NCBI GenBank assembly: GCA_027596195.1
Contig: JADGJG010000327.1
Coordinates: 1-24,014, forward strand
Direction: 5' to 3'
Source: Podochytrium sp. JEL0797
Taxonomy: Eukaryota > Chytridiomycota > Chytridiomycetes > Chytridiales > Chytriomycetaceae
DNA: 24,014 nucleotides
The notes below the pieces were generated by a model, which was not told the DNA's origin, did not search any database, and saw only the letters and a list, made by a program, of their open reading frames with translations. The position numbers and the translations under genes are program-made. Positions 10,038 through 18,823 of this stretch are shown piece after piece (position 1 is the first letter of the stretch; each line of letters starts with the position of its first letter).

Positions 10038-11427
10038 ATGCAGTGGCTTTCCCTCCTCACTCTCGCGCTCACCACCGTGGCTGCCCCCTTGAACCCAGTC
10101 CTGATGCCCAGATCCACTGCCGTCACGTTTGCTCCCTACCTGGACACGACAGCGAACGATGGCTTTGACCCCGTGGCTTACCACAGACTGACGGGGACCA
10201 ACCGATTCACTTTGGCCTTCGTCACCGCGGATGCCAACGGAAACCCCCAATTTGCTGGAAACAGTGCAACATCCAGCTACTACCAAAGCACCATTGCTGC
10301 CATTAGGGTAATGCGCATTGAATATCGAATTGCTTTCTCGAATTCCAACTAAATCCCATGTCAATCAATAACAGGCCTTTGGAGGCGATGTCACAATCTC
10401 GTTCGGAGGAGAAGCCGGAACCGAACTCGCCCTCGTTGCCAAGTCCGCCTCTGCCCTCGCCGCCACCTACATGTCCGTTCTCAACAACTACAACGTCAAC
10501 TGGGCCGATTTCGACGTGGAAGGAGCCGCCATTTCGAACACGGCTTCCGTTGACATGAGAAACCAAGCCATCGCCATCATGCAGGCGCAAATGCCCAACC
10601 TCAAGATTTCTTACACGCTTCCAGTTGGATCCGCAGGATTGGTGGATACCGGAATCTACGTCATCACGAGCGCGACCAAGTACAAGGCTCGCGTGGACGT
10701 TGTCAACATCATGGCGATGGATTACTTTGAGAGCATTCCGTACGTGGATGCCAACGGCAACAGCTTGATGGGGAACTACGCCATCTCCGCCGCGCAGGGC
10801 ACGTACAACCAAATCGGAAGCCAAGTTGGAAGCATCGGAATCTGTCCCATGATTGGCATCAACGACGACGCCAAGGAGAACTTTATGCTCAGCGACGCGA
10901 CGCAGGTCGCGCAGTGGGTCAACACGGTCAATTACGTTTCGTTGATCACGTTTTGGGTCGCGGGTGCGGATAATGCGGGTAATGCGGATGGGAAGGGGGC
11001 GGCGCCGGGTGCGTATGCCAAGGCCATTCTTGCGGGTCTTGGGAACGTAGCGGGTGGACCCACTTCGGCTGCGACTACGACTTCCGCGGTAGTCAAGACG
11101 AGTGCGGTTGTTCCTACCACGACTGCCACGGCAATCAAGACGAGCTCAGTTGTCCCCACTACGACTAAGACCCCAGTCAAGACGAGCGCATCTACAACCG
11201 CTGCAGCCACAACAATTGTTGTCAAGACCACTACGGCTGTTGCTACCACCGCCAAATCGACGACCAATGCCACGACTGCTGCTCCAATCACTACTGCCGC
11301 CTCAGGGAATATCGTCGGAACTCCCTGTGCCGCCAACGGAAATACTGAATGCGTCAACGGAACTCTTTACCAGTGCTCTTACTACTCGTTGATGACTTTG
11401 AACTGGGGAATTTGGACCACGTGTTGA
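10038..11427 (+). CDS. Secreted GH18 chitinase-like protein, copy 1
   Basis: Two exons (10038-10307, 10375-11427) give 440 residues. A signal peptide (MQWLSLLTLALTTVAA) is followed by a GH18 barrel. The catalytic strand reads WADFDVEG, with Asp135, Asp137 and the acid/base Glu139; the first Asp of the usual DxxDxDxE is Asn132. IMAMDY (202-207) matches the conserved MxMDY strand, and TFWVAGADN (282-290) has the strand-8 Trp. This layout resembles the bacterial chitinase D group. A Thr/Ala/Val/Lys linker from about residue 315 follows. A C-terminal four-Cys module (GTPC...TECVNGTLYQC...WTTC) resembles a small chitin-binding module such as CBM19. It probably cleaves chitin in the cell wall or in substrates. 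Copy 2 lies 655 bp downstream. Confidence 0.85.
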
Positions 11428-11494
11428 TTTTTTTGGTTGCAGTGGTTCAGTGGATGTCTACCAAACCCCTTCTTAGGTCCAATAGAATATTATA

Positions 11495-11510
11495 AATAAA
11501 GAAAAATAAA
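11495..11510 (+). terminator. Tandem AATAAA polyadenylation signals of chitinase copy 1
   Basis: Two AATAAA hexamers lie 68-83 bp after the stop codon, in an A/T-rich context. The hexamers are seen directly; usage is inferred. Confidence 0.55.
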
Positions 11511-11959
11511 GAAATTATCTGTTCAGCAAGCTCTTGTAGGAAGGGATCCGTCTTTAGAACGCGACACTTCCCATTCTAACGAAATATTGACACCGAAATA
11601 CCACCAACCTCCCTGAAGTATTGACTTCCATGGCTGCCACCCACTCGCTGATTCAAGAGAGTTGAAAATTGAGAAAGTTCTGTGAAGCCAGTAAGTTCTC
11701 GGGTGGTGGTGAAGGAAGCTCCTCGACGATACTTGACTTGTTTTGGAGGTTTCGGTATTGTCAGAAGGTGCCGTTGGAATAAAAGAATATGCTGTCTGTG
11801 ATGAAAGGGGGAGAGGGGGAATTGCTGCATTGGCACCGCGATGGCAGCAGGCTAGTGCACACGTAATGCCCCACACAATTTCAACCCCCCCAAAACCTAT
11901 CTTTCCCGCAATGAGATGCTTGACGAATAAGATTAAAAGCGCTGCTTCGAAAGCAGGCG

Positions 11960-12046
11960 CACGTGCACTGCTTTTCAAAATCGCGTGACACCCCACCTGA
12001 TTCCAAAAAATGCATAAAGGCAAGCCTATCGAGAAAGCAGCCACCC
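11960..12046 (+). promoter_or_regulatory. Promoter of chitinase copy 2, paralogous to that of copy 1
   Basis: One CACGTG box (11960-11965) precedes a block that repeats the copy 1 promoter: TTTTCAAAATCGCGTGACA, CCCCACCTGATTCC, then ATGCATAAAGGCAAGCCT. The spacing between E-box and core is shorter than in copy 1, because about 35 bp present in copy 1 (9897-9928) have no counterpart here. Confidence 0.55.
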
Positions 12047-12082
12047 ACAGTCCCCCCTCCCCCTGCTCCACTTCGCAATCCT

Positions 12083-13463
12083 ATGCAGTGGCTTTCCCTC
12101 CTCGCTCTCGCGCTTACCACCGTGGCTGCCCCCTTGAACCCAGCCTTGATGCCCAGATCCACTGCCGTCACGTTTGCTCCATACCTTTACACGACGGCGA
12201 ACGATGGCTTTGACCCCGTGGCTTACCACGCGCTGACGGGGACTATGCGGTACACTTTGGCTTTTGTTACAGCAGATGCGAACGGAAACCCTTCGTTTGA
12301 AGGAAACAGCGCGACGTCCAGCTACTACCAAAGCACTATTGCTGCCATCAGGGTAATGTTAATTGAGTTCACAAAGCTCCACCCAAATTCTAACCAAATC
12401 CCATGTCAATCAAAAACAGGCCTTTGGAGGCGACGTCACAATCTCTTTCGGTGGCGAATCCGGAACCGAACTCGCCCTCGTTGCCAAGTCCGCCTCTGCC
12501 CTCGCCGCCACCTACATGTCCGTTCTCAACAACTACAACGTCAACTGGGCCGATTTCGACGTGGAAGGAGCCGCCATCGCCAACACGGCATCCGTCGACA
12601 TGAGAAACCAAGCCATCGCCATCATGCAGGCTCAAATGCCCAACCTCAAGATTTCTTACACGCTTCCAGTTGGACACGCTGGATTGGTGGATACCGGAAT
12701 CTACGTCATCACGAGCGCGACCAAGTACAAGGCGCGCGTGGATGTCGTCAACATCATGACGATGGATTACTACGAAAGTATTCCTTACGTGGACGCCAAC
12801 GGCAAGAGCTTGATGGGTAACTACGCCATCTCCGCCGCGCAGGGCACGTACAATCAAATCGGAAGTCAAGTCGGTAGCATTGGTATCTGTCCCATGATTG
12901 GCATCAACGACGACGTGAAGGAGAACTTTATGCTCAGCGACGCGACGCAGGTCGCGCAGTGGGTCAACACGGTCAACTACGTTTCGTTGGTCACGTTTTG
13001 GGTCGCGGGTGCGGATAATGCGGGTAATGCGGATGGGAAGGGTGCGGCGCCGGGTGCGTATGCCAAGGCTATTCTTGCGGGTCTTGGGGGTGCGTCGACT
13101 GGAGCCACTTCGGTAGCGACTACGACTGTTCCGGTAGACAAGACGGTTTTTACCACGACTTCAGCGGTAGTCAAGACGAGCGCGGTTGCCTCCACCACGA
13201 CTAAGACTCCAGTCAAGACGAGCGCATCTACAACTGCTGCAGCCACAACAACCGTTGTCAAGACCACTACGGCCGCTGCTACCACCGCCAAATCGACGAC
13301 CAAAGCCACCACTACAGCTCCAATCACTACTGCGGCCTCCGGAAATATCGTTGGAACTCCCTGTGCCGCGAACGGAAATACTGAATGCGTCAACGGAACT
13401 CTTTACCAGTGCTCTTACTATTCTTTGATGACTTTGAACTGGGGAATTTGGACCACGTGTTGA
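12083..13463 (+). CDS. Secreted GH18 chitinase-like protein, copy 2
   Basis: Two exons (12083-12352, 12420-13463) give 437 residues. The intron position and phase match copy 1, and the intron ends also share CCCATGTCAATCAA before the acceptor. The barrel is almost identical to copy 1: WADFDVEG with the catalytic Glu, MTMDY, and TFWVAGADN. Most changes are conservative or silent. The linker differs more: copy 2 has an insert near VPVDKTVFTTT and lacks one KTSSVVPTTT-type repeat present in copy 1. The C-terminal four-Cys module is unchanged. The signal peptide is MQWLSLLALALTTVAA. This is a recent tandem duplicate that included the promoter; both copies look intact. Confidence 0.85.
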
Positions 13464-13681
13464 TTTTTTGGTAGTAGTTGTTCGGTGGATGCTCGTCACG
13501 TACGGTCTTGATTCCGACAGAACTCCTACATTTAGAGGACGAAAATATAAAGAATGTACTAGTTTTTGTGTTGGAGATTTTCTGGTCCCCTTTTCCTAAC
13601 AATCCTATTATTTTCGATTAGAAAGTCCCAAGAAAGTCCGAATTTATTTTTTGTTTTAAACCATACGAAATTAACCCGTCC

Positions 13682-15301
13682 TCATTTCACAGGCAATCGC
13701 CGCAAAGTATGCAAAAGCCACAAACTCGCTGTCATGAGCATCAAGCTACCACACTGGTGCGCGGCCGCCAACGGCACGGGCACAAAATACAACAAGGTGG
13801 AAATTCCCAGGGAAACTTGGAGCGCCGTGACCCCGAGAAGGGTGTTGACGGCCATGCGCGAGCTGCGCGGGAGAGAGAAGCGGCGCGAGGCGACCCAGAG
13901 GCCGACGACGGCGGTGGCAGTGGTCATGGCCTAAACAACTTTTAGGTTCAGAAAAACTCGTCCCCAAAAAGCACAACAAAAACGAGAGAGCAAACTCACC
14001 AACACGCGATGTCCAAACTGAACTGCACTCCCATTCTCCAACAAGTTTCTCCACTTGGGAATCGGGTGCTCCATCACGGTGGGATCACTCATGGCCCACA
14101 TGTCGCTGGGCATGAATCCGTTGCCCATGTAAGGGAACTCGTTGTACAGCAGTCCCGCGTCGAGTCCGGCGACGAACGCGCCACTGAAGGCGGTGATCAA
14201 CACGAGGGTGGCGATTTGGTGGGTTGACATTGCAAAGAGTTTCATGCCGGGGACTTTGAGGAGGGCTGTGACTTCCTGTTTTTGGGAAAGTGGTGGGGGA
14301 AATGAGTGTTCAGCTCAGAAGCAAAATAAAAACGCAATTTACCTGAGCCAAAAAGCGCGCATTCTTGGAGGAAGTCCTCAACACCTCAAACCCAGTCAAG
14401 ATCATTGCCGAATAGAGCACAAAAGCACTCCCCAAATGCGCTGCCAACCAATACTGCGACACTCCATGGAAACTGTTTTGCTTCAAACACTCTTCGCGCA
14501 AGCCCGACTTGACCATGTACCAGCCCAACACGCCCTGTCCTCCAATCAAGGTACCGATCACGAGGGAACGGATTTGCATAGCGCGCGTCATGTATCCTTT
14601 CGAGGCAAAGTAGATTCCGGGGAGGATGAAGGAGAGGCCAATGAAGCGGCCGAGCATGCGGTGGCCCCATTCGAACCAGAAGATGAATTTGAATTCCGAG
14701 AGGGTGATGTTGTGGTTCAAACTGGCGGTTTTGCGAGTGTCAGTGAACCCGCCGCGAAACAACAAACAAGCCACAAAAAAAAGAAAACCAGCACTCACAG
14801 TTTATACTCTGGGAACTGCTTGTACTTTTCAAACTCGGCCTCCCACTCCTCCTGCGTTCTTGGCGGCTTCATGCCCTTGATCAGATTCCACTCGACGATA
14901 CTGAGACCCGACTCTGTGAGCCTGGTAACCCCGCCCACGGCGACAATCAGGAAGACAAGGGAAGCGCAGTAGAGGTACCACCATCCGACAATGGCCTTGG
15001 TTTGCGGCTCGTCAGTTGGGGTCGTGGTGGATTCGTTTGCGGCTTGCGTGGAAAAGTGTTTTGGGATCGAGGGGGCGACGGACTTTGTTGGCGTCGAGCG
15101 CATGGAAATCAAGTTCGCGTTCAGGACTTTGCGCACGTTTGGCGCTGCGACGGGTTTGGGCCAGGCGGCCCTGTTTGGCAGCGACACCGACAAGGCGCGC
15201 AGAGAAGGCGCCAGGCGCAGCGACGCCGGATATCTTAGCGAAGTGGCGGGGCGCAGCAAAAGAGAAGTGCGCACGAGAAGTGGCCGTGCAAAAACAGCCA
15301 T
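13682..15301 (-). CDS. COX15: Heme A synthase COX15
   Basis: Four exons (15301-14799, 14721-14343, 14275-14000, 13930-13682) give 468 residues, close to yeast Cox15 (486). COX15 oxidises heme O to heme A in the inner mitochondrial membrane for cytochrome c oxidase. The first ~90 residues are rich in Arg, Ser, Ala and Leu with almost no acid, as expected of a mitochondrial presequence. The membrane part starts with [20 protein letters not shown], then [13 protein letters not shown] and KGMKPP, all family hallmarks. Candidate heme-ligand histidines are His188 (EWGHRM), His263 (AAHLGSA), His383 (FGHRVL) and His444 (AHQCGS). All splice sites are GT-AG with phases 2, 0 and 0. The start at 15301 follows an in-frame Met (15355) with a less convincing leader. 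It is convergent with chitinase copy 2 across 218 bp. Confidence 0.93.
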
Positions 15302-15439
15302 GGCGTTGGTTGCGTTTTTTCGATCGATTTGATTAATCAGCAAAGGAGGCGTCACAGCTTGCCAATCTTATAACAAAGATTAAGCGTGGTTGATGTGGAA
15401 TCGCGATTCGCGAGCGTGTTTGACTCCGGCGTGTTTAGA

Positions 15440-16066
15440 TTAGAAGTACAATTTATTTTTCGGAAATGAGGGAGAAGCCTCCTTTTTAAGTATTTCATTT
15501 TTTTGGGGGTTTTCAATCAGCTTATTCATCTCTTCGATGGCTAGTATGACGTGACTCTGGCCTTCCTGTTGCCATGCGCCGCGATAATTGCCTTTCTGAA
15601 TTCCAAAAAACGTCAGTGTAAACAAAAACCAACTATTAATTACAAACTCACTTACCATGAGCATAAACGAATACTCACTGCGTCCATCTCAAGCGATACT
15701 GTCTGCGGTCATCCTGTTTTTCGAGTCAAACGACTCATGACTAACGCAGCCTGCGGGTCTCAACAACACGAGACCGCGTTTGAAGTACGCGTACTCCAAC
15801 GCTGCGTGCTCCCGGGTGATATTGGCGGTGGGAGTCGTGGTTTGGCTGGACATGACGACGCGGGAGGAGATGTCGTTTCAGTAGAGGTCATGTGGATCGT
15901 TGATGAACAACTTGAGGACATCCTCGGTTGGGAAGACGGTTCGGATCTTGATTTCACGCATTTTGAATTTCTGTAATGGTGGTGGTATTGGTGATGAGGG
16001 GAGTGGGGAGCAGAAAAACCACCGCTGGTGAAGACTTACAACTGCGGTCTGCGCTGGGATGCGCAT
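15440..16066 (-). pseudogene. Unrecognised spliced gene with two in-frame TGA codons (copy A)
   Basis: Three exons fit together in phase 0: 16066-16040, 15970-15656 and 15595-15440, with GT-AG introns and a final TAA. The 166-codon frame is broken by TGA at 15880-15878 and at 15691-15689. Visible pieces include MREIKIRTVFPTEDVLKLF, REHAALEYAYFKRGLVLL, GCVSHESFDSKNRMTADS and, in the last exon, KGNYRGAWQQEGQSHVILA. I do not recognise the family. A diverged copy (B) lies about 0.9 kb upstream on the same strand and has TCC at the first TGA position. Other genes here (VPS54, COX15, the amidase, both chitinases, RPC34) end in TGA, so a global reassignment is unlikely. A decayed gene is the simplest reading; a 40-residue product ending at the first TGA, or local recoding, are alternatives. 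Confidence 0.4.
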
Positions 16067-16145
16067 TTTCAGCTTCTAATTCTCTTTCGATATTGACAAT
16101 ATGTGGTTAGAATGGAGGACAGCGCTGGAAAAAATAGACGCTGCA

Positions 16146-16152
16146 TTTTATA
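16146..16152 (-). promoter_or_regulatory. TATAAAA box upstream of copy A
   Basis: The minus strand reads CCCCTATAAAATGCAGCG about 80 bp upstream of the copy A start at 16066. Copy B has CTTGAAATGCAGCG at the matching place, so its TATA box is lost. The motif match is direct; promoter activity is inferred. Confidence 0.45.
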
Positions 16153-16322
16153 GGGGTGGGAGGTTGAACATGTCTGATTGACTCCCCACCCATTTATCAC
16201 ACCCCTCCAGGCCATGCGTATCGTGACCGACCGTGTTGCTCAACAAAAAGCCGGCATCATGGGCGCCGTGACCCGAGAGCCCCGGTCACCTCAAACTGCA
16301 GGAGCACCGCGCCACCAACCCT

Positions 16323-16592
16323 ATGCACGCGCGACCCGCAGTTGATCCAACAGCAGCAGCAGGAAATATAAGAAGGCAGGAGTTCTCGAGAATGTGAGTT
16401 TTGGCAAAGGGTGGGGATGCTATTCTTTGCGTTTGTGTGTGCATTTCCAACCCTCTTGCTTATAGCCAGCCCCCTGCCATCTTCAAAGGTTTTGGTAACC
16501 CCTGTGAACGCGTGGAAACGGAAATCATCCCCCTCCTGCCGCACTACTCCATCATCCCCAATGCCATGATGCTGAACCTCCCAATCGACTGA
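16323..16592 (+). CDS. Possible small spliced ORF, antisense to copy B, unknown
   Basis: A donor GTGAGT at 16394 and an acceptor TATAG at 16465 join two open pieces in phase. From Met at 16323 this gives about 65 residues ending at a TGA at 16590-16592, including AIFKGFGNPCERVETEIIPL. The frame is open upstream only to a TGA at 16269. I recognise no family. The intron contains a GT/TG-rich stretch, as other introns here do. It could be a gene remnant or chance. Confidence 0.22.
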
Positions 16593-17000
16593 GCCGACTG
16601 TCATTCTGTTGTTGCGATTGAAGGCCTCATGGCTTATGCAACCAACCAGAGTCAACAGGACCAGCGCGCGTTTAAAGCTTGAATACACGGTGGCCGAGTT
16701 CTCGAGCGTGATGACGGTATTCAGCGCCATGTTGCTGGTGGAAAAGAGGGCGCGAGAGAGAATGTTGCAGGAGTAGAGGTCATCTCCGTGGGGAAAACGG
16801 TCTAGGTTTGAAGTTGGCTCATTTTGGGCTTTCTGGCGTTGGTAATAAGGGGGGTGGGGGTTAGAAGCTAGGAGTGAGACAATGATGTGCGAGGTTGGGT
16901 AGGGTGATAAAGGGGTGCGGCGTTGAGGGCATGTCATGAAAGACTCACAGCTGCTCTGGGGGACACATTCAACTTCGAGTTCTCTGTCGATATTGACAAT
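16560..17000 (-). pseudogene. Degenerate copy B of the unrecognised gene
   Basis: The minus strand here aligns with copy A: MCPPEQL for its first exon, then DDLYSCNILSRA, YSSFKRALVLL and VGCISHEAFNRNNRMT for the second. It has no stop in the second exon, and an unspliced frame stays open for 359 codons (17336-16257). However, the first exon would end in phase 2 while the second begins in phase 0. The donor that ends exon 2 in copy A (ATG|GTAAGT) has become ATG|GCATTG, and no counterpart of copy A's last exon is found. It therefore looks broken. The long open frame has no domain I recognise. Confidence 0.4.
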
Positions 17001-17356
17001 ATGAGAGAGAGAGAGAGAGAGAGAGGAAAGCGCTGGAAACAAATGGACGCTGCATTTCAAGGGGTGTGTGACGTGTGGGCGTTCTGAACTTGCATGGATG
17101 CCCGGCACCCTCGACACAACAAAACATTGCAAATCGCAAGGCCTTGGTGATAGTTCTTCATGGCGTATAAACGAATTCTGTTGACTACTCCTTTCGAAGA
17201 CAATTTGATTTTGTGGTTTGTGAATAACAAGGTTGAGTAGCCCAGCTATCCGAACTTCAAGAGAGAGAGGAGTAGTGAAAGAGGGGAAGGAAAGGAGGGG
17301 CGCAAAGTAAATAGACGGCGAAAACATAAAACGCATAAATTTTGATTTTGTAAAAA

Positions 17357-18630
17357 CTACTTTTTATTCTTGTTCATCTTTTGTCGCAACTGGTTATCCA
17401 ACCACCCAACGTCTCCGATCGTAATGCGGTCGTATGCATCCCGGAATTCTTTGAGAATGGATTCCAAAACGTTGGGATCGAGGTTGTATCCTTTGTCTTT
17501 GATGAATCGCATAATAGCTTCCTCCGTGTCCACGCTGCGAGTTGAAAAACAATTGTTAGAAAAAATGAGAAAATCACGTTCTAAAACGCGACAACACCCC
17601 CGATTCGAAAACACACACACACACACACTCAAAAAACTCACCCATCAGATCCATACAAATCCCTAAACCCTTTCACCAAATGATGAATATCGTGATTCCA
17701 ATGCAATGCCATGGTTTCGTACGTGGTAAACCCGGCATCCCACTTGTCACTATCATAATGATCATGCATTTTTTTAACCGATTGGATGTTGTTCACTTTC
17801 AACTCGGTGTGTTCAATCAATTTGGCAGTCACTTCATCCTCAAACCCAACTTTATGCGCACTCGACCACGCCTGGTCCGCGACCGTGATGTATTCCACGA
17901 GCGGAGTGGAAAGAAAATACAAGAGTCCCGTCATGTACCCCTTCCAGAAATACGTCCCAATATAATTCAACTGCGTCGTTGACACGGTTTCGAAAAATTT
18001 GGAAAGCCGCGGAACGTGGAGAATCGTGTCGTCGTCGCCCTTCCCGACAAAATTAAAACGAGCGCAATACGCGGTGTGGTCCTCGGGATGTTGTGTGTAC
18101 AACCATTCGCGGGATTGTGCGAACCAGTGGAACGTTTTGCCGTCGTCCATGTTCTCGGGGATATCGAGCACGACTGTATCCCCCGGAAACAAGACGCGTT
18201 CGAACGCGCGGGATTCGAGTTCGTGTGTGTTGCGGCCGGATCCGTAAACGAATTTGAATTCGAAGCGGTGCGATGGGGTTTTGATTTGTTTGTTTCGCGT
18301 GGCGTAGGAAGCGCGGAGGTATTGTCGGTTGATTGTGCTTTGGGTCGATGTGGTGGTCATGAGGCCGATTAAGGCATGCATTAGGGGTGGACAGGTTGGT
18401 GAGGTAGCGGCGAATTCGTAGTTGTATTTTCCGGTGATGGGTTCGCCGATACGCGTGGTGAGGCTGTAAGGGGGTGGTTTGTTTGTTGGTGGGGAGCCGG
18501 TTGAGTGAGCATCGTTTGTGATGCGATGTATGCTGATAGGGAGGATGTTGGTTGTGCATGCGAGGTAGTAGATTGAGAGGAGGAACGCAATGGCGATGAG
18601 AGCGAGAGGAAGAAATGGCCGCGCTTTCAT
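17357..18630 (-). CDS. Type II membrane glycosyltransferase, GT31 (beta-1,3-galactosyltransferase) like
   Basis: Two exons (18630-17642, 17534-17357; junction phase 2) give 388 residues. A single membrane anchor lies at residues 9-27 after a short basic N-terminus, giving a Golgi type II layout. The catalytic domain shows ESRAFERVLFPGDTVVLDIPENMDDGKTFHW-like order: the ES...GD...D...Y/F pattern of Galactosyl_T proteins, then FNFVGKGDDDT with the DDD metal site (199-201). FEDEVTA (263-269) matches the E-D-V motif that follows in the family. Sugar donor and acceptor cannot be told from sequence. The C-terminal exon (VDTEEAIMRFIKDKG...) is Lys-rich and not part of the known fold. The intron begins GTGAGT and runs into a GT repeat. 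It is divergent from the NOP15-like gene across 193 bp. Confidence 0.75.
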
Positions 18631-18791
18631 TTGTGTTGTGATGAGAAATTGTCAACCAGTTATTTTCGTCAATAAGGGGATGGAGGGGGAAAGATTAAAG
18701 TGATAAATAATAAATCTTTGAGATTGCAAAACGCGATCAAGAAGTGAATTCGCTTCTCGCACCCACACAGGGTGAAGAACGTCTCATCTCG

Positions 18792-18810
18792 TTTTTTTTT
18801 TTTTTTTTTT
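18792..18810 (+). promoter_or_regulatory. 19-nt poly(T) tract just upstream of the NOP15-like start
   Basis: Nineteen T residues end 13 nt before the ATG at 18824. Poly(dA:dT) tracts commonly exclude nucleosomes in promoters, but this one is so close to the start that it may lie in the 5' UTR or act as a pyrimidine tract. The tract is seen; its role is inferred. Confidence 0.4.
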
Positions 18811-18823
18811 GTTGATCTTCAAA

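Larger units (their letters stand above)
11428..12082. other. Spacer between the two chitinase copies
   Basis: This 655-bp spacer holds the 3' end of copy 1, with AATAAA hexamers at 11495-11500 and 11505-11510, and the promoter of copy 2 in its last 120 bases. The middle (about 11530-11940) shows no supported gene. A 182-codon minus-strand open frame covers it, but it runs into the copy 2 promoter and has no recognisable domain. Confidence 0.55.
15690..17075. repeat. Diverged tandem duplication, unit about 0.9 kb
   Basis: Two sets of matched blocks show the duplication. GATATTGACAATATG at 16089 recurs at 16989, followed in both by AGCGCTGGAAA and GACGCTGCATTT. AGTAGAGGTCAT near 15880 recurs near 16775. 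The block around 15734-15880 (with CTCATG, CAACA, CGCGTTT and AGTAG) aligns with 16626-16775. The offset is 892-900 bp. The right copy carries a (GA)n insertion at about 17003-17024 that the left copy lacks. Confidence 0.65.

Noticed and set aside
9968..10168. Conserved upstream ORF (MHKGKP...) overlapping the start of chitinase copy 1, also present before copy 2 (12010-12213)
   Set aside because: Its ATG overlaps the TATA-like CATAAAG element, so transcription should start after it. Its conservation follows from the promoter and exon 1 conservation of a recent duplicate.
10303..10824. Minus-strand ORFs antisense to both chitinases (also 12390-12869, 10932-11357 and 12977-13393)
   Set aside because: They mirror the plus-strand coding frame and its Thr/Val/Ala linker; no domain and no splice logic.
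11523..12071. 182-codon minus ORF between the chitinase copies
   Set aside because: It overlaps the duplicated promoter, and I see no similarity to a protein family.
15440..16066. Genome-wide TGA reassignment or a selenoprotein
   Set aside because: TGA ends at least six other genes in the window, and I could not identify a SECIS-like element by eye. It is kept only as a test for one locus.
16980..17030. GA-rich tract as a regulatory GAGA element
   Set aside because: It is a plain microsatellite absent from the paired copy A, so it is better explained as an insertion in a decaying copy.
18053..18655. 200-codon ORF in another minus frame of the glycosyltransferase
   Set aside because: His/Arg/Thr-rich shadow frame; the GT31 motifs lie in the other frame.
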